A stretch of 64,000 nt of DNA from an uncultured Alphaproteobacteria bacterium. GTDB lineage: Bacteria > Pseudomonadota > Alphaproteobacteria > HIMB59 > GCA-002718135. Below are positions 23,366 to 31,555 of the stretch, piece after piece (the stretch's first letter is position 1; every line of letters starts with the position of its first letter). The translations under genes and the position numbers were made by a program. The notes under the pieces were generated by a model, which was not told where the DNA came from, did no database searches, and was given only the letters and a program-made list of their open reading frames with translations. The DNA lies in contig CACMQB010000006.1 in assembly GCA_902615745.1 (NCBI GenBank), positions 21,804 to 85,803 on the forward strand, written 5' to 3'.

Positions 23366-24361
23366 ATGAAAATTATTAAATTATTTCTTATTACTCTATT
23401 TCTTTTTCCAGTTTCTATGCAAGCTTATGCTGCTCCAACTGGACAAGACCTAGGTGATAAATGGTGCTCAGATGTAAAAATGCATTTCTATGCAGGTGGT
23501 CCTGAAGCAGGAGGTTTTGCTGGAATAGTTGCAGCAGGAGCTATGAATGCTATTAGAGATACTGGAGCTGACGCCGAAATTATATACTCAGAATGGGATT
23601 TTGAAAAAATGGTCCGTCAACTTAGAGAATCAGTTGGACTTGGTGTTGATGCTATTGCAATGATGGGACATCCAGGAGATGAAGCTCTAATGCCTTTAGC
23701 AAAACAAGCCGCTGAAAAGGGTATTCTAATGACATATCAAAACGTTGATCCATCAGGTGTAAGAGCAAAATTTGGTGGTGGATACGTAGGAGCAAATTTA
23801 GCAACTCAAGGTAAAGCTCTTGCAAGAGAAGCAATTAGGCAATTTGGTTTCAAAGCTGGAGATCACGCTATAGTAATGGTTCCTATTGGAGATTACGCTA
23901 GAGCTCAAAGAGAAGATGGTGCAAGAATCATATTTGAAGAACACGGAATGACAGTTACTGTTCTTGATGGACAACCAGCTTATGCTTCAGATCCAAATAT
24001 GACTATCCCAGTTTTCTCAGCAGCGTTAAATGCAAATCCTGAAACAAAAGTAATTGTTCACTCTGGAAGTGATGTAATGAATGTTGCAGAAGGTATTGCC
24101 AAAGCTGCTGGTTATGGACCAGGTGAGTTACTTCAAATTGGATTTGATACAAGTCCACAAATTATGTCGGCGTTTGAAAAAGGATATGTTCATCTAACAT
24201 CTGATCAACAACCTTTTCTTCAAGGGTATCTTCCAGTGTTGTCACTTTGTCAAACAGCTGTACTTGGTACTGGTGCAATAAACCAAGATACTGGTGCAGG
24301 ATTTGTTGATACAAATAATTATCAAGCTGTTAAAGCTCTTGCTGATGCAGGCTTAAGATAG
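23366..24361 (+). CDS. CUT2 sugar ABC transporter, periplasmic binding protein
   Basis: A periplasmic binding protein of the ribose/galactose type (peripla_BP_1 fold), about 331 residues. A signal peptide (about 1-23, ending QAYA-A) precedes a mature protein with MHFYAGGPEAGGF, AMMGHPGDEALMPLAKQAAEKGILM, VGANLATQGKALAREAI and a C-terminal hinge strand FDTSPQIMSAFEKGYVHLTSDQQPF. The ATG at 23366 is set by GGGAGG six bases upstream; an in-frame GTG at 23354 lies before that site. It heads an operon with an ATPase, a permease, ThuA and a Gfo/Idh dehydrogenase. The downstream genes suggest the ligand is a glycoside or polyol that is oxidised after uptake. Confidence 0.88.
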   Translation: MKIIKLFLITLFLFPVSMQAYAAPTGQDLGDKWCSDVKMHFYAGGPEAGGFAGIVAAGAMNAIRDTGADAEIIYSEWDFEKMVRQLRESVGLGVDAIAMMGHPGDEALMPLAKQAAEKGILMTYQNVDPSGVRAKFGGGYVGANLATQGKALAREAIRQFGFKAGDHAIVMVPIGDYARAQREDGARIIFEEHGMTVTVLDGQPAYASDPNMTIPVFSAALNANPETKVIVHSGSDVMNVAEGIAKAAGYGPGELLQIGFDTSPQIMSAFEKGYVHLTSDQQPFLQGYLPVLSLCQTAVLGTGAINQDTGAGFVDTNNYQAVKALADAGLR

Positions 24362-24371
24362 GTAAATATAT

Positions 24372-24397
24372 TGCTAACCCATTTTAATGGGTTAGCA
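24372..24397 (+). other. Intercistronic hairpin after the CUT2 binding-protein gene
   Basis: The repeat TGCTAACCCAT (24372-24382) pairs with ATGGGTTAGCA (24387-24397), an 11-bp perfect stem with a TTTA loop. It begins 11 bases past the binding-protein stop and ends 11 bases before the ATPase start. Only three T follow, so it is probably a stabiliser of the upstream message or a weak attenuator. Confidence 0.65.
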
Positions 24398-24408
24398 TTT
24401 CAAATTAT

Positions 24409-25155
24409 ATGGAAAATATCATTGAATTAGATAATGTTACAAAAAGGTTTGGCGGTATTACTGCTCTAAACAAAGCATCATTAAAAGTAACCAGGGGTGA
24501 AGTGGTAGGTTTAATTGGTGATAATGGTGCAGGTAAATCAACATTAATTAAAACACTAGTAGGTGTATATAGTCCTGACGAAGGTGATATACTAATAAGA
24601 GGAAAAAAAGTAAACGCTTGGAATGCTCTCAAGGCTAGAGAGTCTGGTATAGAAACTGTTTTTCAAGATAGAGCTTTAACTCCACAACAATCGATAGTTA
24701 AAAATATTTTTATGGGTAAGGAACTTCGATACCCATTTGGTTTTATAAAAGAAAAAGAACAAATTTTTGAAGCAAATAGATTAATAAGAGAAATAGGTTT
24801 TACATCAAAATTAATTAATGCTGAATCTCCTGTTGGAAATTTATCCGGAGGTGAAAGACAAGGCGTAGCAATTGCACGAGCAATTTATAATAAAGCAGAA
24901 TTAATTGTTCTTGATGAGCCAACAAATAACTTATCTCTTAATGAAACACAGAAAGTTTTTGATTTTGTCTTAAATGTAAAAAAATCAAATAGATCTGTTC
25001 TATTTATTGGTCATAATATTTATCATGTATACGACATATCAGATAGATTTGTAATTTTAGATAGAGGAGAAGTCGTTCATAAACTCGATAAGAATGACAT
25101 ATCTACTCCTGAAGAACTTATGAAAATAATGAGAGATACTATAGGGGCACACTAA
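24409..25155 (+). CDS. CUT2 sugar ABC transporter, ATP-binding protein
   Basis: A 248-residue single-domain ATPase that energises sugar import at the cytoplasmic face. Walker A GDNGAGKS (37-44), the Q-loop VFQD, signature LSGGERQ (145-151) and Walker B LIVLDEPTNN (165-174) are intact, and GHN provides the switch His. Classical CUT2 transporters use a fused double ATPase (RbsA, about 500 residues); this single-domain type, like FrcA of rhizobia, acts as a homodimer. The stop codon overlaps the permease start as TAATG, so translation is coupled. Confidence 0.9.
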   Translation: MENIIELDNVTKRFGGITALNKASLKVTRGEVVGLIGDNGAGKSTLIKTLVGVYSPDEGDILIRGKKVNAWNALKARESGIETVFQDRALTPQQSIVKNIFMGKELRYPFGFIKEKEQIFEANRLIREIGFTSKLINAESPVGNLSGGERQGVAIARAIYNKAELIVLDEPTNNLSLNETQKVFDFVLNVKKSNRSVLFIGHNIYHVYDISDRFVILDRGEVVHKLDKNDISTPEELMKIMRDTIGAH

Positions 25156-26129
25156 TGAGTAAAAATAATTCATATTTAAGTAATTACTTCCACAGAAATG
25201 GAAGGGCTTTAGGAAGCATTGGATACTTTGTTCTATTAATGGTAATTTTTTTAATAGGTGCACCAGAAGCTTGGATAAGGCCCAACCTTCATCAATCTGT
25301 ATTTGTAATGATGCCTACTTTAATTTTTTTAACTATTCCTTTAGTTTTTCTAGTTGCATCTGGTGAAATAGATCTTTCCTTTGCCTCTACTTACGCTGTA
25401 GCAGCTTATGTTTTTGCTTTACTTGTTAAAAATGGAGTTGATCCAGCTATTTGTTTAGTTCTTGGTATTTTTACTGGAGCAGCTATTGGTGCTCTCGTTG
25501 GAACATTAATTGTTGTATTTAGACTTTCCTCTCTTGTTGCATCACTTGGAGTATTATTTTTATTGAGAGGTGTAATTCTCTTATTATCTAACAGCAGATC
25601 CATTACGATTATGGAAGTAGAGAACCACTGGATCTACCCTCTTTTAGTTGGAAATTTTTATGGCTTTCCAATGCAAATTTTTTGGGCAGCAATATTTGTA
25701 ATTTTTTGTTACTATTTTTTTAACAAACATGTTTTTGGTATTCATATTCAGCATGTAGGAGATAATTCTGTTAGTGCAGAACAAATGGGTATTAATGTAA
25801 ATGCTGTTAAAATAAAAGCTTTTATGTTTGTTGGTGTTGGTGCAGCAATAGGTGGAATATTTACTACTATGATTACGTATACTTTTTTTCCAACTCAAGG
25901 TTTTGGATATTTGTTATTAGCTCTTGCGGCAGTGTTTGTTGGCGGCACCCCTTACTGGGGGGGATTGGGTACAATCATTGGTGCAGTTTTTGGTGTAGGA
26001 ATAATTGCGTATATGGAAATTGGTATAATAGCAATAGGCTGGAGTGGTGAATGGAGACAGTTTTTTAATGGTTTAATTATTCTATTAGCTCTTCTTGGTC
26101 ATAGACTACACGGTGAAAGAGTAAGGTAA
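25155..26129 (+). CDS. CUT2 sugar ABC transporter, permease
   Basis: A 324-residue permease of the BPD_transp_2 type (RbsC/FrcC-like) with about nine or ten membrane helices. Family marks are LVFLVASGEIDLSFAST (the conserved G-E-I-D-L-S), VVFRLSSLVASLGVLFLLRG, and a late G-[TV]-x-Y-W-G-G-L-G-T segment. It functions as a homodimer with the ATPase encoded just upstream, whose stop it overlaps by one base. Four bases separate it from the thuA-like gene, which is therefore almost certainly in the same transcript. Confidence 0.9.
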   Translation: MSKNNSYLSNYFHRNGRALGSIGYFVLLMVIFLIGAPEAWIRPNLHQSVFVMMPTLIFLTIPLVFLVASGEIDLSFASTYAVAAYVFALLVKNGVDPAICLVLGIFTGAAIGALVGTLIVVFRLSSLVASLGVLFLLRGVILLLSNSRSITIMEVENHWIYPLLVGNFYGFPMQIFWAAIFVIFCYYFFNKHVFGIHIQHVGDNSVSAEQMGINVNAVKIKAFMFVGVGAAIGGIFTTMITYTFFPTQGFGYLLLALAAVFVGGTPYWGGLGTIIGAVFGVGIIAYMEIGIIAIGWSGEWRQFFNGLIILLALLGHRLHGERVR

Positions 26130-26133
26130 TATA

Positions 26134-26919
26134 ATGGTCAACTTAGTTATTTGGAATGAATTTGTTCACGAACAAGAAGATGAACATGTAAAATCGATTT
26201 ATCCAAATGGTATTCATGGTTGTATAAAAGATTTTTTATCTGAAGATAAAAATTTAAATATTAAAACAGCAACTCTTGAAGAAAAAGATCATGGTTTAAG
26301 TGAGGAGTTATTAGAAAAGACTGATGTATTAATTTGGTGGGGTCATAAAGCTCATAAATTGGTTGAAGATAGAATTGTCGATAGAATTCAGCAAAGAGTT
26401 TTAGAAGGAATGGGTCTTTTAGTTTTACATTCTGGACATCATTCTAAAATTTTTAAAAGAATGATGGGAACTACAGCAAATATAAGATGGGCTGAGAGAG
26501 GTGAAAAGGAAAGAATTTGGATATGCAATCCTGGTCATCCAATTGCAGAGGGTCTAGATGAATATTTTGAAATTGAAATGACTGAGATGTATGGAGAACC
26601 TTTTCAAGTTCCAGCACCAGATGAAACAGTATTTGTAAGTTGGTTTGAAGGTGGTGAGGTTTTTAGATCAGGGCTTTGTTATAAAAGAGGTAATGGGAAG
26701 ATCTTTTATTTTAGACCAGGGCACGAATCTTATCCTGTTTATTATAATAAAGATGTTCAAAGAGTTATTAGAAACTCTATTCATTGGGTTTGTCCTGAAA
26801 AAACATCAGGTGTTTGGATTGACAGAATTGCTAAAGGTATAGACAATATGGAAAGAACAACTCCTGTTGAACCAATTGAAACTAAAGGATATCAAGTCGA
26901 TCATAATTATAAAAAATGA
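26134..26919 (+). CDS. thuA: ThuA-like protein
   Basis: A 261-residue member of the ThuA family (class-I glutamine amidotransferase-like fold). It has the opening VIWNEFVHEQ, DVLIWWGHKAH, GLLVLHSGHHSKIFKRMMG, RWAERGEKERIWICNPGHPIAEGL and GKIFYFRPGHESYPVYY blocks. In Sinorhizobium ThuA and the Gfo/Idh protein ThuB work on trehalose-type disaccharides through 3-keto intermediates. Here the next gene is also Gfo/Idh and overlaps by four bases (ATGA), so the same biochemical couple is probable, though the transporter is CUT2 rather than the CUT1 system of the classical locus. The exact role of ThuA proteins in 3-keto-glycoside processing is not fully settled. Confidence 0.85.
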   Translation: MVNLVIWNEFVHEQEDEHVKSIYPNGIHGCIKDFLSEDKNLNIKTATLEEKDHGLSEELLEKTDVLIWWGHKAHKLVEDRIVDRIQQRVLEGMGLLVLHSGHHSKIFKRMMGTTANIRWAERGEKERIWICNPGHPIAEGLDEYFEIEMTEMYGEPFQVPAPDETVFVSWFEGGEVFRSGLCYKRGNGKIFYFRPGHESYPVYYNKDVQRVIRNSIHWVCPEKTSGVWIDRIAKGIDNMERTTPVEPIETKGYQVDHNYKK

Positions 26920-27983
26920 TTAAAGTTGGCATTGTTGGTACAGGTGGAATAGCTGAATGGCATGCAAGTGCTTTTAAAGATAATAAAGATTCAGACGTTG
27001 TTGCAGCATGTGATGTAAACAATGATAGATTAAATGAGTTTTGTGATAAATTTAATATTGATCATAGATATAATAGTGTCGATGAACTATTAGAAAAATC
27101 AGATGTTGATGCAATCTCAAATACAACACCAGATGCTTTTCATAAAGAAATATCAATTAAAGCAATAGAAAAAAATAAGCATATTTTTTGTGAAAAACCT
27201 CTTGCTGAAAATCATGCAGACGCACAATTAATGTGCGAGGCACTTAAAGGAAGAAACCTAATTAATATGGTAAATTTTAGTTACCGTAATTCATCTGGCT
27301 ATCAAGAACTCTGCAAAATGGTTCAAGAAGGTAAAATTGGAAATGTGATTCACATGGATGCCAATTATAATCAGTCTTGGTTAACTTCAAATTACTGGGG
27401 AAATTGGAAGGAGCAAGATAAATGGCTATGGAGATTATCTACAAAACATGGCAGCAAGGGTACTTTAGGTGACATTGGTGTACATATATTTGATTTTGCT
27501 TCACGGCCTATTGGAAAAATCAAAAGACTCAATTCATATCTAAAAACTTTTCACTCAAAGGGTGAAAAAATTAAAGATTATGTATTAGATGCAAATGATA
27601 CTTTCTTATCAATGGTAGAATTTGATAATGGAGCAATTGGTACTGTTAATGCCACAAGATTTGCAACTGGTTATTCAAATAGATTGGAATTAAGAATATT
27701 TGGTGACAAAGGTGCTGTTAAGATTGAATTTGATGATCCAATTTCAGAAGGTAACAAATTTATGTATACAAAAGATATTGAAAGAGAATTTAATAGTAAA
27801 GATGATAAAATAAAATGGGAGGAAATTAAATGCCCTTCTTCCTTAACTAATTTTGAAAGATTTATAGAGTCTATAATGAATAATAATAATCACGAGCCTG
27901 ATTTCAAACGAGGAGCAGAAATCCAGAAAGTGCTTGATAGTTGCTATGAAAGTAGTGAAAATGGATGTTGGGTTGAAGTATAG
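26916..27983 (+). CDS. Gfo/Idh/MocA-family sugar dehydrogenase (ThuB-like position)
   Basis: A 355-residue NAD(P)-dependent dehydrogenase. The N-terminal Rossmann fold starts VGIVGTGGIAEWHA (3-16). HIFCEKPLAEN has the catalytic Lys of the EKP motif, and the second domain has LGDIGVHIFDFA with the active-site Asp and His. Such enzymes oxidise a sugar ring hydroxyl, often at C-3. The start overlaps the thuA-like stop by four bases. It ends the operon; 59 bases later a second MocD-like oxygenase begins. Substrate is unassigned, but the ThuA pairing points to 3-keto-glycoside chemistry. Confidence 0.87.
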   Translation: MIKVGIVGTGGIAEWHASAFKDNKDSDVVAACDVNNDRLNEFCDKFNIDHRYNSVDELLEKSDVDAISNTTPDAFHKEISIKAIEKNKHIFCEKPLAENHADAQLMCEALKGRNLINMVNFSYRNSSGYQELCKMVQEGKIGNVIHMDANYNQSWLTSNYWGNWKEQDKWLWRLSTKHGSKGTLGDIGVHIFDFASRPIGKIKRLNSYLKTFHSKGEKIKDYVLDANDTFLSMVEFDNGAIGTVNATRFATGYSNRLELRIFGDKGAVKIEFDDPISEGNKFMYTKDIEREFNSKDDKIKWEEIKCPSSLTNFERFIESIMNNNNHEPDFKRGAEIQKVLDSCYESSENGCWVEV

Positions 27984-28042
27984 TGTGTCAAAATAGTTGA
28001 TTTTTATCTTTATATTTTCATCAATTTTTTTATAAAAGATAA

Positions 28043-29038
28043 ATGTCAGAAAAGTTAGATAATGTAGATACTAAATGGTTTAGGGCTGAAATAAGTAAAA
28101 AGGACTTAAAACTATTATCAAAAAAAAGCGATCTTAAAGGATTACAGCACGTTACTATATATTTCATATTACTATTTTTCTTTGGATACATGTCTGCAGT
28201 AACTTGGGGAACATGGTGGACTGTATTATGGCTATGGCTTTATGGCGTTTTATTTTACGCAAGTAACCCTATCTGGCACGAATGTGGTCATAGAACAGCT
28301 TTCAAATCAAAATATTTAAATGAAATCTTTTATCAAATAGGTTCTTTTATGACAGACTTTGAGCCTACAAGGTGGACGTGGAGTCATTTTAGACATCATA
28401 GCAATACTGCTTCAGTAAAAGACCCTCATGATTATGAAGCTGCATTATTCCATCAATATCCAACTCTACAAAATTTTCTTTTCAGCTTTGTACCATTCGC
28501 AGAGTTAATAAAATTTAAAGACTCATGGAAATTTGAAACAATTAAACATGCTATTGGGATTACAACTCCTGTTATGAGAGATTGCATACCCCAAAATGAA
28601 ATTTGGAAATGTAGACTTATTTCAAGAATACATGTTACAATATGGATAGCATCTTTTGTAATATCCATTTATTTAATGAATCCGCTTCCAGCTCTTCTAA
28701 TTTTCTTTCCTAGGTATTGGGGAAATATTATTGAACTTTTTAATCAAACTCAACATATTGGTCTACCTGAAGATATTAAAGATCACAGATATACAACAAG
28801 ATCAGTGCGCTTAAATCCAATTTTTAGTTTTTTATATTGGCATATGGAATATCATGTTGAACACCACATGTTTCCATCTGTGCCATCTTACAATTTACCT
28901 AAATTAAGTAATTTAATTAAGAATCAATTACCAAAAGCAAATACTAGTTTATTTGATGCATATAGGGAAATTATTCCAGCAATAATTAAACAAAATAAGG
29001 ATAATTCATTTTATATTTCAAAAATTGTGCCATCATAA
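28043..29038 (+). CDS. Membrane di-iron oxygenase/desaturase, MocD-like (copy 2)
   Basis: A 331-residue paralogue of the 20791-21801 protein, clearly homologous along its whole length. Histidine boxes: HECGH (79-83), HFRHH (115-119) and HVEHH (271-275), with a TQHIGL motif between. WSHFRHHSNTASVKDPHDYE and the C-terminal AYREIIPAIIK tail match the first copy. The N-terminus is ten residues shorter. It follows the Gfo/Idh gene by 59 bases on the same strand and may be read through from the sugar operon. The fatty-acyl-desaturase alternative cannot be excluded: both copies could simply introduce double bonds into membrane lipids. Confidence 0.8.
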   Translation: MSEKLDNVDTKWFRAEISKKDLKLLSKKSDLKGLQHVTIYFILLFFFGYMSAVTWGTWWTVLWLWLYGVLFYASNPIWHECGHRTAFKSKYLNEIFYQIGSFMTDFEPTRWTWSHFRHHSNTASVKDPHDYEAALFHQYPTLQNFLFSFVPFAELIKFKDSWKFETIKHAIGITTPVMRDCIPQNEIWKCRLISRIHVTIWIASFVISIYLMNPLPALLIFFPRYWGNIIELFNQTQHIGLPEDIKDHRYTTRSVRLNPIFSFLYWHMEYHVEHHMFPSVPSYNLPKLSNLIKNQLPKANTSLFDAYREIIPAIIKQNKDNSFYISKIVPS

Positions 29039-29096
29039 GAATAGATAGAAGATTTATATTTGAATTTTTTCTTGAGCAAAATCAACAAAATATAAA

Positions 29097-29156
29097 ACTG
29101 TTATAAATTGACAGTAAATATCAACAATTAGAAAGTTATTATAAATTGACAATAAC
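29097..29156 (+). promoter_or_regulatory. Two tandem copies of a 17-bp operator-like repeat
   Basis: TTATAAATTGACAGTAA (29101-29117) recurs as TTATAAATTGACAATAA (29139-29155), one mismatch, 38 bp apart. Each copy is framed by inverted arms: ACTGT/ACAGT (29097-29101, 29111-29115) and GTTATT/AATAAC (29135-29140, 29151-29156). Each also contains TTGACA. The pair ends 40 bases before the aglE-like start, a place for tandem operators or promoter elements. Confidence 0.45.
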
Positions 29157-29195
29157 TAATGATGGGATAATTGTTTTTTTAAATTAGGAGGATTA

Positions 29196-30506
29196 ATGAA
29201 AAACTCAATTAAAAGTCTAGTAGTATTTATTTCTTCATTATTTCTAAGTTTCTCTGCATTTGCTGGAGGACACGCATATACTGGTCCGGATCTAAGTGGA
29301 CAAAAAGTAGTTATGTTTGGTCCTTGGTTATCTCCAGAGCAAGAAACAATGAGAGAAGTAGGTGCTATATTTGAAAAAGCTACAGGAGCAACATTTGAAT
29401 ATGGAGGCTCAGATAGTTTTGAACAACAAGTTATGATCGATCTAAAAGCTGGAAGTGCTGCAGATCTAGTTGTATTTCCACAACCAGGTCTTGCTGCAAA
29501 TGCTGCAGCTATGGGAGGATTAGTTCCTCTTGGAGATGATATCAAGCAAATGGTTTTAGACAACTATGCTGCCGGACAATCATGGATTGATCTTTCAACT
29601 TATGCTGATGAAAATGGTAATGAGCAATTTAATGCTATATTCTTTAGAACTAATGTAAAAAGTTTAGTTTGGTATTCACCTGATAACTTTGAAGATAATG
29701 GTTATGAAGTACCTTCATCTATGGAAGAGCTTATGACATTAACGGAACAAATGGCATCAGATGGAAATACTCCTTGGTGTATAGGTCTAGGTTCAGGAGC
29801 AGCTACTGGTTGGCCAGCAACTGATTGGATGGAAGACATAATGCTTAGAACTCATTCTCCAGATGTCTATGACATGTGGGTATCAAACGAAATGCCTTTC
29901 AATGACCCAAGAGTTCTTGAAGCAATGGATTTCTTTGGTTCAATAGCTCTAAATGATAGTTATGTTAATGGTGGATCAAAAGCAGTTGCTACAACTGATT
30001 TCAGAGATGCTCCAAATGGTTTATTTACTTCTCCTGCTGAGTGCATGATGCATCGTCAGGCAAGTTTTATTCCTGCATTCTTTCCTGAAGGTGTTGAAGC
30101 TGGTGTAGATTATGACTTTTTCTATTTTCCTGCGTTTGCTGGAAAAGATTTAGGTACTCCAGTTTTAGGAGCAGGAACATTGGTAGCAGCTACAAATGAC
30201 AATCCTGCAACTATAGAGTTCATGAAATTCTTAATGCATCCTGAGGCACACGAATATTGGATGGCTAAGGGAGGTTTCTTAACTCCTCACAAAGGTGTTG
30301 ATGGCAGTAAATATGCTAGTGATACTTTTAGAAAACTTGGAGAAATATTAACTGGAGCAACAACTTTTAGATTTGATGCTTCTGATTTAATGCCAGGTGC
30401 TATTGGAGCTGGAACTTTCTGGACTGGTATGGTTGATTATACCAACGGAAAATCAGCAAAAGATGTTGCTGATGCAATCCAAGACAGTTGGGACGCAATT
30501 AAATAA
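29196..30506 (+). CDS. aglE: Alpha-glucoside ABC transporter, binding protein AglE-like
   Basis: A 436-residue CUT1 periplasmic binding protein. A signal peptide (about 1-23, ending SAFA-GG) leads into a mature protein opening YTGPDLSGQKVVMFGPWLSPEQ. Other marks are DLVVFPQPGLAANAAAMG, FRTNVKSLVWYSP and CIGLGSGAATGWPATDWMED. The whole resembles AglE of the rhizobial alpha-glucoside system (sucrose, maltose, trehalose). AGGAGG lies five bases upstream of the ATG. The permeases that follow have the AglF/AglG architecture, which strengthens the assignment. A strong terminator-like hairpin separates it from aglF, so the binding protein is probably made in excess over the permeases. Confidence 0.87.
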   Translation: MKNSIKSLVVFISSLFLSFSAFAGGHAYTGPDLSGQKVVMFGPWLSPEQETMREVGAIFEKATGATFEYGGSDSFEQQVMIDLKAGSAADLVVFPQPGLAANAAAMGGLVPLGDDIKQMVLDNYAAGQSWIDLSTYADENGNEQFNAIFFRTNVKSLVWYSPDNFEDNGYEVPSSMEELMTLTEQMASDGNTPWCIGLGSGAATGWPATDWMEDIMLRTHSPDVYDMWVSNEMPFNDPRVLEAMDFFGSIALNDSYVNGGSKAVATTDFRDAPNGLFTSPAECMMHRQASFIPAFFPEGVEAGVDYDFFYFPAFAGKDLGTPVLGAGTLVAATNDNPATIEFMKFLMHPEAHEYWMAKGGFLTPHKGVDGSKYASDTFRKLGEILTGATTFRFDASDLMPGAIGAGTFWTGMVDYTNGKSAKDVADAIQDSWDAIK

Positions 30507-30517
30507 CTACCTCCTTA

Positions 30518-30555
30518 AAACAGGCGGACAATTAACTTGTTCGCCTGTTTTTTTT
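30518..30555 (+). terminator. Intra-operon terminator/attenuator between aglE and aglF
   Basis: A 14-bp stem with one G-T pair (arms 30518-30531 and 30537-30550, loop TTAAC) is followed directly by a run of T. It is the best intrinsic terminator in the window, yet lies inside an operon, 11 bases after the aglE-like stop and 17 bases before the aglF-like start. Partial read-through would explain high binding-protein output. Confidence 0.85.
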
Positions 30556-30571
30556 ATATATTTAATCATTA

Positions 30572-31555
30572 ATGACTATCCTAAATTTATTATTCATCGT
30601 TTTTTTAGGAATATTATTTTTTATCGCTTATTTTCATATCTCAAATTATCTTTTGGATAGTTATGGAGGTAAAAGCGTAAAAAGATATAATATTGAAAAC
30701 TCCATAAGAGTAATCGTTTTTATAGCTCCAGCATTTATTGTTTTATTTGTATTTATTTTATATCCAGTTTTTGAAACTATTAGACTAAGTTTCTATGATA
30801 AATTTGGCAGAGAATTTGTTGGGCTATATAATTATAAATGGGCTGTAAATGATCCTGAATTTAGAAGAAGTATTTTAAATAATCTTGTTTGGTTGCTTGT
30901 TGTCCCAACTTTAAGTACATTTTTTGGTTTAGTTATAGCAAACCTAGCAGATAGAATTTGGTGGGGCTCAATTGCAAAATCAATAATATTTATGCCTATG
31001 GCAATTTCATTTGTTGGAGCAGGAGTAATTTGGAAGTTTATTTACGAGTACAGAGGACCAGATAATACACAAATTGGGTTACTTAATGCAATAATAGTTT
31101 CACTTGGCTATGAGCCTCAGGCTTGGTTAACAATTCCAATATGGAATAATTTTTTTTTAATGGCAATAATGATTTGGATACAGACTGGACTAGCTCTTGT
31201 AATATTTAGTGCTGCTTTAAGAAGTATACCTAAAGAAATGTTGGAAGCTGCAAGAATTGATGGAGCGAGTGAATTAAAAATATTTTTTTCAATTATCATA
31301 CCCTATTTAGAACAAACAATTCTTGTCATTTGGACTCTAATAACAATTATTGTTCTAAGAATTTTTGATATTATTTTTGCTATGACCAATGGGGAATGGC
31401 AAACTGGAGTATTAGCTAATTTAATGTACGACTGGATGTTTAGGGGTGGCGGAGATTCTGGAAGAGGCAGTGTTTTAGCTATAGTTATTATGATAGGGGT
31501 AATACCAATCCTAGCTTGGAATTTATATAAACATAGACAGGAGCAAAAAATATAA
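30572..31555 (+). CDS. aglF: Alpha-glucoside ABC transporter, permease AglF-like
   Basis: A 327-residue permease of the MalF type with about seven helices, including an extra N-terminal pair (about 1-22 and 45-70). The cytoplasmic EAA loop reads EAARIDGASELKIFFSIIIP, the site that docks the ATPase. SFYDKFGREFVGLYNYKW is typical of the AglF/ThuF branch. Translation starts 17 bases after the terminator-like hairpin with no clear ribosome site, in keeping with lower expression than the binding protein. The last base overlaps the next permease gene (TAATG). Confidence 0.88.
   Translation: MTILNLLFIVFLGILFFIAYFHISNYLLDSYGGKSVKRYNIENSIRVIVFIAPAFIVLFVFILYPVFETIRLSFYDKFGREFVGLYNYKWAVNDPEFRRSILNNLVWLLVVPTLSTFFGLVIANLADRIWWGSIAKSIIFMPMAISFVGAGVIWKFIYEYRGPDNTQIGLLNAIIVSLGYEPQAWLTIPIWNNFFLMAIMIWIQTGLALVIFSAALRSIPKEMLEAARIDGASELKIFFSIIIPYLEQTILVIWTLITIIVLRIFDIIFAMTNGEWQTGVLANLMYDWMFRGGGDSGRGSVLAIVIMIGVIPILAWNLYKHRQEQKI

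Noticed and set aside
29108..29171. Canonical -35/-10 promoter pairing using either TTGACA copy before the aglE-like gene.
   Set aside because: Neither copy has a good -10 at 16-18 bases (GATAAT is only 14 bases after the second). I keep the element as a repeat, not as a defined promoter.
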